Translations under genes and position numbers: made by a program | Notes under the pieces: generated by a model | Databases searched by the model: none | What the model was told of the DNA's origin: nothing | What the model saw: the letters and a program-made list of their open reading frames with translations, nothing else | Shown here: positions 49,841-59,054 of the stretch, one piece after another | Layout: every line of letters begins with the position of its first letter | Position numbering within the stretch: position 1 is the stretch's first letter | NCBI RefSeq assembly: GCF_000227135.1 | Contig: NC_018237.1 | Span: 380,149-444,148 of the forward strand | Source of the DNA: Leishmania donovani | Lineage: Eukaryota > Euglenozoa > Kinetoplastea > Trypanosomatida > Trypanosomatidae | Length of the DNA stretch: 64,000 nucleotides | Direction: 5' to 3'

Positions 49841-51442
49841 TCAATCTGCGTCGCTGTAGTTCGCCCGCACAATGCGGTGGATCTGCGAGGGCAACAGCTC
49901 GCTGTCGTTAGTTAAAAACAACGTAATGAGCTCGGGCGGCACGTACTCCGTGACGGGGGCGTGGATGGTCAAGCGGCGGCCGCTGTCGGAGACGGAGACG
50001 CCAAACGGCGAGGGCCACACATCCTCGGGGGAGCCGTAGGTCGACCATGGCATCTCCTGCGCCCCCGACCGTGCAATGCGCACCAGCCGCGTGCACAGCT
50101 GGTCGCTTGGATAGTACGGCGACATCTTCAGCGTTGTGGTGGCGACCAGCACGGGGACAGCAAAGTGGCGAGCAGCGGCGCAGAGGACGTGGGTGCCGAT
50201 GGATGCGAGCATGCCGCCGTTGGCCAAGACGTTCTCGGCACCAACCAGCACCTTGGTGCACATGCTCATGACCACGTAGGCGGAGCTGTCTGGCAACAGC
50301 TGCGCAGTGATGCCGCGACTGCACAGCGCCTCCGCAAACTCCTGCGTCGCCTGCGCCGGCAGCGGTGCACCCTCAAGGATGAAGACTTTGAAGTGGTGCC
50401 CCGCTTGAGCAGCTTCCAGCAGGTAGCGGCGGATGGTATGACTGCACCCCAGCGTGATGATCGTGTCCGACGAGTGCAGCTGCCGCGTGGAACGGCGACA
50501 CAGCTCCTCGGTCATCCCCTCTAGCTCCCGCTTGAACTCGTCGATGGCGTCCAGGGCGTCCTGGTAAAAGATCTCCATGCGCACCGGGAACTCAATCTCC
50601 CCGCCGCCCGCCTCCAGCACTTGCTCACAGCGGCTCGGCGCGCGCTTCAGCAGCTGCCGGCCCGGTATCTCCGTCGCCACTATCGAGCCGGTGTGCTGCA
50701 GCAGCGGCCCCCCAAAGTCACTAGCCACCGACGTGCTGTGCTGCTGCAGCTGGCGCATGTGGCCACCGCTCGCCTCCTCGGAGCTGTTGGAGGTGCCAGC
50801 GAAGCGCACCGAGAGTCCGCGGCGAGGGAGAGGCTGAGAGACGAGAGTATCCCTCTTGAGAGCCGGCTTCATGCCCTTGGCTGACAGGGACGGGTTGGCC
50901 GGATCTGCGGAGTCGTCCATGCCGTACCTGTTGCTGGAGCTCGAACTAGTGTCGGCAGGGGTTTCAACCACCGCTGCCTCGTCATCCGAGGCGAGATCGT
51001 TCAGTATTGTCTTGGCCTCATCTTCGAGCTCCGCGTCGGTGGCCTTGCTGTTGGCGGCGGACTCCCGCACGATGGAAAGCACGCGACGCGTGACGTTCAT
51101 AAGAAAGAGCGTGGCAAACTGTGCTCGCAGCATCGCATCACCGGTGCGAGCAACGAGAATGAGAAGGCGGCTGACCTGCATGCTCGCCACCTCGGCCGCC
51201 GGGTAGCCGGCCTTAAGCAGCTGTATTGTTGTGCTGTGCGGGTCTTTCTCGGCATTCTGGAAGAGACGCACGATGGTCGACATTACATCTGCCATCTCCA
51301 CTGCGGCCGCCGTGGAGAGACTCTCCTCGCCACTGCGCGCGGCGGCGAGCTTTCCGCGCTTCAGATTTGTGATGAAGGCCTCTGCGAGGTCGCTGACCTC
51401 TCGCACCAGCTTCTCAGACTCTTCTGGCACATTACTCAGCAT
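49841..51442 (-). CDS. EIF2B2: Translation initiation factor eIF2B beta subunit
   Basis: This encodes 533 aa from the ATG at 51440-51442; the frame extends to 51817 but upstream residues are Pro/His-rich UTR-like. The N-terminal helical domain (KLVREVSDLAEAFITNLKRG) and the C-terminal Rossmann-like domain are typical of the eIF2B alpha/beta/delta family: HSSDTIITLGCSHTIRRYLL, then AQATQEFAEALCSRGITAQL, AYVVMSMCTKVLVGAENVLA, NGGMLASIGTHVLCAAARHF and, near the C-terminus, VTEYVPPELITLFLTNDSEL. The last motif (DYVPPELITLF in other eukaryotes) with NGG-GT is diagnostic for the beta/delta side, and the short C-terminal tail favours beta. It forms part of the regulatory subcomplex of the eIF2 guanine-nucleotide exchange factor. 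A Ser/Ala/Glu-rich insert separates the two domains (about residues 150-270). Confidence 0.88.
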   Translation of the reverse strand: MLSNVPEESEKLVREVSDLAEAFITNLKRGKLAAARSGEESLSTAAAVEMADVMSTIVRLFQNAEKDPHSTTIQLLKAGYPAAEVASMQVSRLLILVARTGDAMLRAQFATLFLMNVTRRVLSIVRESAANSKATDAELEDEAKTILNDLASDDEAAVVETPADTSSSSSNRYGMDDSADPANPSLSAKGMKPALKRDTLVSQPLPRRGLSVRFAGTSNSSEEASGGHMRQLQQHSTSVASDFGGPLLQHTGSIVATEIPGRQLLKRAPSRCEQVLEAGGGEIEFPVRMEIFYQDALDAIDEFKRELEGMTEELCRRSTRQLHSSDTIITLGCSHTIRRYLLEAAQAGHHFKVFILEGAPLPAQATQEFAEALCSRGITAQLLPDSSAYVVMSMCTKVLVGAENVLANGGMLASIGTHVLCAAARHFAVPVLVATTTLKMSPYYPSDQLCTRLVRIARSGAQEMPWSTYGSPEDVWPSPFGVSVSDSGRRLTIHAPVTEYVPPELITLFLTNDSELLPSQIHRIVRANYSDAD

Positions 51443-52830
51443 CTTGCGTTTGCTTGCGTGCTGGTATAGAGGGGAGGGGGAAGGGAAGGGGGAGGGGGAT
51501 AAGCAGCTGAAGCGTGGGCGCCGATGGGAAGTGAAGCGACGGAAGGGCCCCAGCCTGGTGGAGACGCCAACAGTTATCCGCGCCGTCCGGAAGGGGACGG
51601 GAGTGGGAAAGAGCACGAGGGAGAAATGACGAAGCCATCTGGGCAGTAGCGAGAGGATAGGGATGGGGGTGGTGGTGTTGGTGTGTGTAGGGGGAGGAGG
51701 GGGGGGGGAGGTGGCCGCCGGATGGGCGCAGGGGGTCCCCACGGTGTAGGGGCGGCAAGGCGAGCGTGTGGCCGTCTCCCGGTGTTGCGGCAGCCCACGC
51801 GCACGCAGAGGTGCCACATTTCGTTTCCTTGCAGGTGCACACGTTGGCGAGATCGTGGCGCTCTATCACACAGGCATACATGATGGCAGGAGGAACCTAT
51901 ATAAAACGAGGGAAGGAAGGGGCGTGAGGGTGTATCGTGGCTGCTTCACGCCCATCACGCGATTGTCCACCACCGCCCGCCCCCACGCCCCTCCACTTTG
52001 CACTGGAGCGTCCAGCGACTGCATGAGGTATGGAGAACACCACCAACCCATGCTCGCACGCACGCCTAGTGACGACACATAAGGTGTGCGATAAGGATGG
52101 AAGGGCTAGAGAGCAGGACTGCAGTGTAGGGCGGAGGGGGGGGGCCACACACTCACACATGTACAGGAATATACACACCTGTGCTAACAACGACTGCACC
52201 TGCGCCGGATCTGTCACGTGGGGCCGAGGAGAGGCTTCAACATCGATTGGCAACGGCAGCGAATCAGACGGGAGAGGCAGTGAGACGAACGCATCGCGCG
52301 TCCACCCACCCCCACCGACTCCCGCACACTGCGCCTGCCCATGCCGGTCAGTTCACGGGCACTAGTCCAAAGCATAAAGATCATACGAGCAAAACACGAG
52401 CACGAACCTTCTCGCAGCCCGGACACTGCAGTTCTATGAAATTCTGCACCGTGCGCAGGTGCACACACGTTCGTTGACGTGGTCTACGCACGACAGTGAG
52501 AGAGAGCCACACGCGCGCAGAGTCGCTCACAACAACGCCAGCGCCATCTGCGTGTCCTCTGTCAAGACTCTCCCGCCTTCCGCCCCCTCAACTCACCTTC
52601 ACAGTCGTGGTCGTGGTGCGTTGGGAGAAGGTGGGCGAGAGAAGGATGCGGTGCGCGACTACATGCCTCGCTTGTGATGTCGGTGGCAATGACAGAGGCG
52701 ATAACGGAAGGAGAAGCGGCGCTGGGAAGGGCGGAGGTGCTGAACGTTCAATGTCCTCTCTTCCCGCTCTCCGCAACCACATACGCACACACACACACAC
52801 ATACACACCCGTCCCCCTGCTTTTCCTCGG
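51443..52830. other. Intergenic region, no gene seen
   Basis: A strongly purine-rich stretch at 51470-51500 (pyrimidine in the sense strand, about 30-60 nt upstream of the eIF2B beta ATG) is a likely splice signal. Further G-rich tracts lie at 51687-51710 and a G run at 52135-52143. A CA repeat is at 52786-52806. No gene was seen. Confidence 0.55.
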
Positions 52831-55398
52831 TTAAAGTCGCCGCAAATCTTTCTCTGCCTCCAGCTTCTGGCGAGTACGGATCAGCTCCGACATGCGCTTC
52901 ACCTCCTCACGCCGCAGCGGGTCCTCTTGATCGTCTTCCACTGCCCTCGCAAGCGACTGCACGTTGGCTTGGTGCGCACCTGCTGCCCCCGCCGTAGCCA
53001 TGTGGCGTGGCAACTTTGAGAAATGACGGCGACCGCGTGTCACGGCCGCTGCGCGATGTGAGCTCCCGCTGTCGCCGCCAGCCCCATCACCGCCGCTACG
53101 AGCACCACCGCCGGCGTCGCTGCCGTTGAGAATCCCGCTATGAAGCTCCGACGTGTCCGTTGATGCACCGTCAAAGTCGAGCACGCGGCCGCCGGGTGGG
53201 GGCAGCGCCGCCACCACGGCCAAGCGCACATCGTCCTCGTCCTCCGTACTCTCGATGAAGCCGGCACCGGCCGCAGCAGACGAACGCCTACGCCGCTGAT
53301 TCATGGAGGCCCCCAACGCACCGCCCTCACGGCCGCCAGGCCCGGCTCCGTGAGGGTGCAGCAGCGCACGGGCAGCGGAGGAGGAGATACCGGCAACATC
53401 GGCTGCCGTTCTCCCGCGGCGGCCGCTGGGTCCTGGCCCACCCGCACCGCCACCTGCGCCTTCGTATGCCAGGGGGACACGTCGGTTGTTGGCGGGTATC
53501 ACAATCTGCACCGAGGACACCACTGCAGCGGCTGAGGTGCTGTCCTTGTCGTCATGCACAGCACCCTCACCGTGCCCCGCGTCCTTGACGGGGGAGGAGA
53601 GGGTAGAGGATGGACCAAGGTCGGCCTCCCCGGCTGCGTCTGCAGCCAACGCTAGAAGCTTCTGCGCCAACACAGCAACGTGCAGCGGCAACGTCGAGGA
53701 GCGCTTCGCCAGCGCTGCGGTGCACTGGATCCACGGCACACGCACATCAGCGCGGTAGTCGGCCACCAGCTCCGCCAAGTGGTTCACGCGCTCCGCCACC
53801 TCCATGACGAGGGCCTGGTTCGCTTCGTTGGCACCGACGTGGATGGCCAAGGACTCCTTCTCCTCTCGCACAAACGTCTGCAGCTCGCGCTCCATCAAAG
53901 GTGACGGCGCCGTGCCGACGATGGCTGACGCCGCGTCGAACACGGTGCTCTCCGTCGCGAGTCGCGTGGCGGCACCAACACAGTACTTTGTCTGCTTCAC
54001 CCGCTCGCGCAGGTGCTGCAGTTCTTGCTCCAGCGCCCCTTGCGCCTCTCGCACGTAGGTTAGATTGTTCTGCAGACGATACTGCTGCTCGATCTCTGCC
54101 TGATAGGCTTCGACGAGGGCATCAAGGGTGTTGACCTTCGCCACTCGCATCATGTCACGGAAGGCCACTTCGTACGCAGCGACACGCTCATCCGTGCCGG
54201 TGGACGGTTCGCCGGTGCCGTCCTCCCTCGACGCACTGGTGACCTGCAGCACCGTCAAGGCCGCGTGGGAGTTCATGCGTTGCTGCTCCAGCTGCGCTTT
54301 CGTGTTCTCTGCGGACTCGAGCATCTGGGTTTCCTCCTCGAGCTGCTGTTGCCAGTCCACCGCGCGGCGCTCTTGCTGCTGCGTCGCCACAAGGTCCTTG
54401 TCCACCTCCCTCCGCTTCTGTTGCAGCGCCTTCTCCTTTGCTGTGCGCATACGCGAGGCGTTCCTCTGAACGACCTGCAGGACCTCGACGGCTGTCGCGT
54501 ACGCCGCACGCGCTGTGTCGTAAAGTTGGAGAAGCTTTAGGTGATCGCGGTGGCGGTCTGCATACTCCTTCTCCAGCAGCGTTTGCTGCGCATCGTACTG
54601 CGCCGCCTCGGTGGAGAGAATGCCCAGATGGTGCCGGTAGTTGGCCAAGACGACGCCAGCGACGCGCTGCTTGGAGAGCACCTTGTTGATGAGTTGCTCA
54701 AGCCGCATTATGCGCAGATACACCGGTCGGTTGGCGCCCATCAGCAGCTTGGCCGGGTCTAGCGCGATCTGCGCCTGCTCCGCTAGAGACTCTTGTAATT
54801 TCGCCTCGGCGTCGAGGGCGGCCTCGTCAACCTTGATTTCATGCAGCACCTTGTTGCGCCGCCGGCGTGCGAGGTTGATGCGCTGCGACAGCGCCTCCAT
54901 CTCGGCTTCGGTGACGGTCGCCGGCTCATTCGGCGCACCATTTGTGTGTGCCCGGGCCCCAGTCGACATGACGAGCCCCGCCGCGGCCGCCACCTCCGCA
55001 TCGCGCTTTCGTCTCTCCCCGGCTTGAATAATGTTGCGCAGGGTGGCGTTGTCATCGCAGAGCGTGCGCAGCTGGCGCCTATACTGGACAAGCTGCTGCT
55101 GGCGCTGCAGCTCTAGGCGCGACTGCTGCTGCAGCGCATCGTGAAGCTGCTGGCAGATGGAGGCCATGTCGCCTGAAGTATTTTTCCTAAACGACGCCAC
55201 GGACGCAGGGCGTAGTTTGTGGCGGCTGACAGCCATCTTTCCTGGCGGCATCGCGGACGCAGGCCGATGTACCCTATCGCCACTCGAGAAGGGCTGCCCC
55301 TGCTGCTGACGACGCTGCATGAGTGTCGGCTTGCTCTCTACATGCTGGCTGACGCTGGTGGAGCCCACCCCGGTCGCTGGTGAGACGGAGCGCATCAT
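52831..55398 (-). CDS. Coiled-coil protein resembling outer dynein arm docking complex (ODA1/CCDC114-CCDC63 type)
   Basis: This encodes 855 aa from tandem ATGs at 55393-55398. Residues ~75-560 are almost continuous coiled coil (HDALQQQSRLELQRQQQLVQ; EALSQRINLARRRRNKVLHE; LEQLINKVLSKQRVAGVVLA; DRHRDHLKLLQLYDTARAAY). The order of helices, the segment NTLDALVEAYQAEIEQQYRL followed by QNNLTYVREAQGALEQELQH, and the length of the coil resemble the ODA docking complex coiled-coil subunit (Chlamydomonas ODA1, human CCDC114/CCDC63), which anchors outer arm dynein to flagellar doublets. Residues ~600-820 are Gly/Ala/Ser low complexity. A flagellated protist needs such proteins, but coiled coils are easily misassigned, so the specific call is tentative. 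The frame is intact. Confidence 0.75.
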   Translation of the reverse strand: MMRSVSPATGVGSTSVSQHVESKPTLMQRRQQQGQPFSSGDRVHRPASAMPPGKMAVSRHKLRPASVASFRKNTSGDMASICQQLHDALQQQSRLELQRQQQLVQYRRQLRTLCDDNATLRNIIQAGERRKRDAEVAAAAGLVMSTGARAHTNGAPNEPATVTEAEMEALSQRINLARRRRNKVLHEIKVDEAALDAEAKLQESLAEQAQIALDPAKLLMGANRPVYLRIMRLEQLINKVLSKQRVAGVVLANYRHHLGILSTEAAQYDAQQTLLEKEYADRHRDHLKLLQLYDTARAAYATAVEVLQVVQRNASRMRTAKEKALQQKRREVDKDLVATQQQERRAVDWQQQLEEETQMLESAENTKAQLEQQRMNSHAALTVLQVTSASREDGTGEPSTGTDERVAAYEVAFRDMMRVAKVNTLDALVEAYQAEIEQQYRLQNNLTYVREAQGALEQELQHLRERVKQTKYCVGAATRLATESTVFDAASAIVGTAPSPLMERELQTFVREEKESLAIHVGANEANQALVMEVAERVNHLAELVADYRADVRVPWIQCTAALAKRSSTLPLHVAVLAQKLLALAADAAGEADLGPSSTLSSPVKDAGHGEGAVHDDKDSTSAAAVVSSVQIVIPANNRRVPLAYEGAGGGAGGPGPSGRRGRTAADVAGISSSAARALLHPHGAGPGGREGGALGASMNQRRRRSSAAAGAGFIESTEDEDDVRLAVVAALPPPGGRVLDFDGASTDTSELHSGILNGSDAGGGARSGGDGAGGDSGSSHRAAAVTRGRRHFSKLPRHMATAGAAGAHQANVQSLARAVEDDQEDPLRREEVKRMSELIRTRQKLEAEKDLRRL

Positions 55399-56538
55399 CG
55401 TTGCCGAAACGGTCGCCGACCAAGAGGACCTTTCTCCGCCACCCTTCGTCTTTCAAAGTGCGCCAGGGGCGTCGTGGTGTGTGTGTGTGTGTGTGTGGGA
55501 GGGCGCGCAGGCTGCTGCGTAAGACTCTGTTGGTGTATGCGCGTACGTATGCCTGAGTCGCAGGGCGTGCCATACACGCCCCCCTTCTTCTCAAACGCGC
55601 GAACGGCTGTAGAGGAAAGACTCGTTGAGGTATGCCGTCTCTATGCAACGTGTGCGTGCTTTTAGGCGTGCGCGTGCACCGAACAAAAAACAGCTGCTGC
55701 TATTCGTGTTCGTCGACGAGTACGTGTGAGGAATGCGCTGCACGCAACAGACTGTGGCCCAGATGCAACGTGCTGAGAAGCGGACATGCAGAAGGGAGAA
55801 GTACGTGTGACGGAAAGCGCATAGTGACCGAGGCAGACGCGTGAGTTGGACCACAGCCGCACATGCGCTGCCTTCCCTTCTCGCTACCAAGACGCCAACG
55901 AAAAGCTCTTGCCGGTCCCACAACGCCCCGGATGCCTTTCTCCAGATACGAACGCGCCACGGAAGAGAAAAAAATGCAGACGTACACACTCGCCACGCAC
56001 CCAGCTGTGACGTGCCACCACAAGGGACGTCGTATCGGTTGCCATTCGCATCGTGCACACACGCATTATATCGCCTTCATCATGGCATTGCTGTCGTGTT
56101 TCCTGTGTTTTGCTGATGATCACGACCCTGCAGAGGGGCTGAGGGAGGGACGGCGTGTGGGGAAGAGGGAGGCGTGAGTAGCCATACACATCGTCTGCGA
56201 AGCTCCCCTCTCGAAGGCGAACTCGAGGAAGCCTATGCGACTCGGCTCCCAGCTACGACACCCAGCGCAGCACACACACACACACATGCATGCATGCATG
56301 CATGCGCCACGCACACACTTCCCCTTGCCGCTCACTTGGCCGCTCCAACCCCTCGCCCCCACACAGAGACGCAGGCTTGTTTCTGGACTCGGAACGAGGA
56401 CACACACACACACACACACAAATAGAGAAAAGAGATGAACGGAGCACGATAAAGTGCCGTCGAGGGAAAACAACAAAGAAAAGACTCTATGGAAGCATCA
56501 CGCGCGCACAAGAGGGGGGAGAGGGGGCGGAGGGCTTC
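55399..56538. other. Intergenic region, no gene seen
   Basis: This is 5' flank of the coiled-coil gene and distal 3' flank of H3 copy 2. GT repeat at 55478-55497, CA plus TGCA repeats at 56272-56306 and CA repeat at 56401-56420 are present. No coding frame was credible. Confidence 0.55.
56272..56306. repeat. (CA)n followed by (TGCA)n
   Basis: A CA tract passes directly into about five ATGC/TGCA tetramers. The tetramer part is self-complementary and alternates purine and pyrimidine. Confidence 0.85.
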
Positions 56539-56791
56539 ACCAGAGAGCAGCGAGGGGTGTGTGTGTGCGTATGTGGTTGTATGCGGTGGGCTGCAGGGCG
56601 GAAAGAGCAAGAACCAAGAGGCCGATGCAAAGACCGGAGGGGGAGAGGAAAGTAAGGAAGAAACAGGTGTATCGCCTCCGTTCCTCTCCCCCTCCGGTCT
56701 TTGCATCGGCCTCTTGGTTCTTGCTCTTTCCGCCCTGCAGCCCACCGCATACAACCAACATACGCACACACACCCCTCGCTGCTCTCTGGC
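56539..56791. repeat. Near-perfect ~110 bp inverted repeat with 30 nt loop, 3' of histone H3 copy 2
   Basis: The left arm, 56539-56650, and the right arm, 56681-56791, are reverse complements over ~110 bp. The only differences noticed are a 2-nt length difference in a TG run and one extra T, both near the outer third. The 30-nt loop is 56651-56680. The right arm ends 19 nt from the stop codon (56811) of H3 copy 2, so an H3 mRNA would carry the whole hairpin in its 3' UTR. A sample of the left arm is GGGCTGCAGGGCGGAAAGAG; the right arm holds CTCTTTCCGCCCTGCAGCCC. No comparable structure was seen at H3 copy 1 or the visible flank of copy 3. A fold-back assembly artefact is the main alternative. 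Confidence 0.92.
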
Positions 56792-56810
56792 GAAACCATC
56801 TATGTCCCCC

Positions 56811-57203
56811 CTAGTGGCGCTCACCACGCAGGCGCAGCGCCAGCTGGATGTCCTTCGGCTGGATCGTCACGCGCTTCGCGTGGATGCAGGCGAGGTTCGT
56901 GTCCGCCATCAGCGACACAACGTACGCCTCCGTCGCCTCCTGCAGCGCCATGATAGCGCTGCTCTGGAAGCGCAGACCCTCCTTCTGCGCGCTCGACACC
57001 TCGCGCACCAGGCGCTGGAACGGCGCGCACTGGATCAGCAGGCTCGTACTCTTCTGGAACTTGCGGATCTCGCGGATCGCGCAGGTGCCCGGGCGCCAGC
57101 GGCGGTGCGACTTCTTCACGCCGGACGCCGCGCTCGGCGCCTTCTTGCTCTTCTTCGACGTGATGGTGCGCTTCGCGCGGGCGGTCTCCTTGGTGCGGGA
57201 CAT
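56811..57203 (-). CDS. H3: Histone H3 (copy 2)
   Basis: This encodes 130 aa from the ATG at 57201-57203. The protein is identical to copy 1; at nucleotide level I noticed only a synonymous change near the 3' end (CGT for CGC in LRLRGERH). The 5' flank matches copies 1 and 3 for about 35 nt upstream of the ATG and then diverges completely, at the point where copy 1 enters its GGGT repeats. The 3' flank differs from the others and starts with the long inverted repeat. Identical proteins with unlike flanks point to gene conversion limited to the coding region plus a short leader. Confidence 0.98.
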   Translation of the reverse strand: MSRTKETARAKRTITSKKSKKAPSAASGVKKSHRRWRPGTCAIREIRKFQKSTSLLIQCAPFQRLVREVSSAQKEGLRFQSSAIMALQEATEAYVVSLMADTNLACIHAKRVTIQPKDIQLALRLRGERH

Positions 57204-59054
57204 GGTGGTGCGGGAGTGGGTGGGGTGGAGGGAAGGCTGACGAGTTTGTGTACGTAGAAAGGTATGTGAGCGGAGTGATGCGGACTGCGAAGAGAAAAAA
57301 CGAGAGGACGGCCGTGACGAGTGGGCCATGAAGCGTTGATGGGCAGGACGAGAGGGGGCAGAGAGGTAAGGGGGAGGGGAGGGGGAATGATGGGGACGAT
57401 AGTTTGCGTGTGCACGCGCCTGTATTCATGCGCGCCAGCACGCAAGGTGCTCGCACCGTCGGAGAGCAGTATGGCAGACGGACGCAGCAGGACGACAGGG
57501 GAGAGGGAGGGGCATCGAGGATCGATTGGGCCGAATCTCCAGCTTGCAACGACCCGCACGAGGGAATGGGCCCAGACACACGCGCACATGCAGAGATAGA
57601 GAGAGAGAGAACGGAGGAACATATTTTTGTGAGGCATGAGGACCGGCATAAGGTGGGTGCGTGTGCTTGTCTGTGGAGGAGTTGGGGGTAGGAGGGAGGG
57701 CGAGAAGGAAAGAGCGGCGTCACTATGCCATCGAGAGAGGCGAAGTGCGTATCGGATATGATGTGTGTCTGCGAGTGTGGAGACGGCGACCAGGTGATTA
57801 GCTCACGCCGCCTCGGACGCAGCGGAGAGAGCAAGAGAGGTGGGAATAAAAGCTGGGCAAGTGGGGAGGCAACTGCGCACGCCACTCTAAATCCACGCCC
57901 CTTGCGGAAGCCTACGCAAAGAAAGATAGAACCGTAACATATGTGCCTTCGGCACCAGGCGGATGCACGTACACGAGAGCCCACAGCAATGAAGTTACTT
58001 AGCTGATCGCGATGCCGCCATGCTCTCCCTCTCCTCCTTTTCCTCTGCGCCTCCCACTCACCGGCCCTTCTCTGTCTTGTTCGCTTGGCTAACGCCTCCT
58101 GCTTACGCACAGAGCCTGGAGCCAGCGCAGACTAGGGACCAGAGCGAGGCTCCCGAAAAGCGGCTGACCGCGCAATTTGACGAGCTCCAACATGCGAGTG
58201 CCGCGGCAGGGCAGAGAGGAAGAGGAGGGCGAGGTGCACGACGACACCGCATGTAAAGAAAGGAGAAGGCCGAATCAAGTCAGGCAGAGAGAGAGAGAGA
58301 GGTCACGCTATAGAAAATGAAGCGAACGCAAGTGCTCACGGAGATAACGCTGATGCAGCAGCGGCATCAGCAGTGGAGGGGAGGAGGGGGAGGGGGAGAG
58401 AGGAGGACAAGAGAGGCACCCAAAGCAAACAAGAGCGAGTCGGGGGAGATAGAGAAGGCGCCGTCGTCTTTCTCCGTTGTGCTCGGCAGATGATCGGGCT
58501 TGCGTGCGCATGCACGCACGCGGCTGTCTGTGGGCAAGTTTGTACCACTCCCCCCACTCACCTTCCCCCATCCCGCATCGGCGCAACGGGTCCATCGAGG
58601 TGCACACGCACACGCAGATATATATATATATATACATGAGGAAAAACAGCAGCAAAAAGTACGCCGAAGCAGCGAGCAGCAGAGAGGAGGAAGCAACTAG
58701 ACAAAGAAAGATAATGTGCAGAGAGCCGAGAGAGGGACACACACACACACACACACAGCAACGCGCTGACGTGTATGTGTGCATGTCTGCGTGCATGCCT
58801 TATGCGCAGGAAACAAAAGACAAAATAGGGAATGCGTACATCAGTGCTTCGGTGTGTGTGTGTGTGTGTGTGAGTGAGGGAGGGGAAGAGGGAGATGGGA
58901 GGGAGCCGGTTTGTGAGTGCGTCGTGCAAGGCAGCGCCCTCGCCTTGCTCGCTGAGCCCGCTCCCCTCCTTTACAGGCTGTTCAGCATCCACCCCCTTTT
59001 TTCCCTCTTCTACACAGCCGCAAGCGCGAGCGACGTTCGTTGCATCGGCACTCG
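57204..59054. other. Intergenic region upstream of histone H3 copy 2, no gene seen
   Basis: This is 1.85 kb. It has GA repeats at 57594-57610 and 58288-58300, purine-rich blocks at 57365-57390 and 58376-58412, a TA repeat at 58618-58634, CA repeat at 58738-58757 and GT repeat at 58853-58871. The first ~35 bp are shared with the other H3 copies. Open frames are repeat-driven. Confidence 0.55.

Noticed and set aside
56821..58110. 429-codon minus frame overlapping histone H3 copy 2
   Set aside because: It overlaps H3 in a different frame; H3 is certain and the rest is UTR-like.
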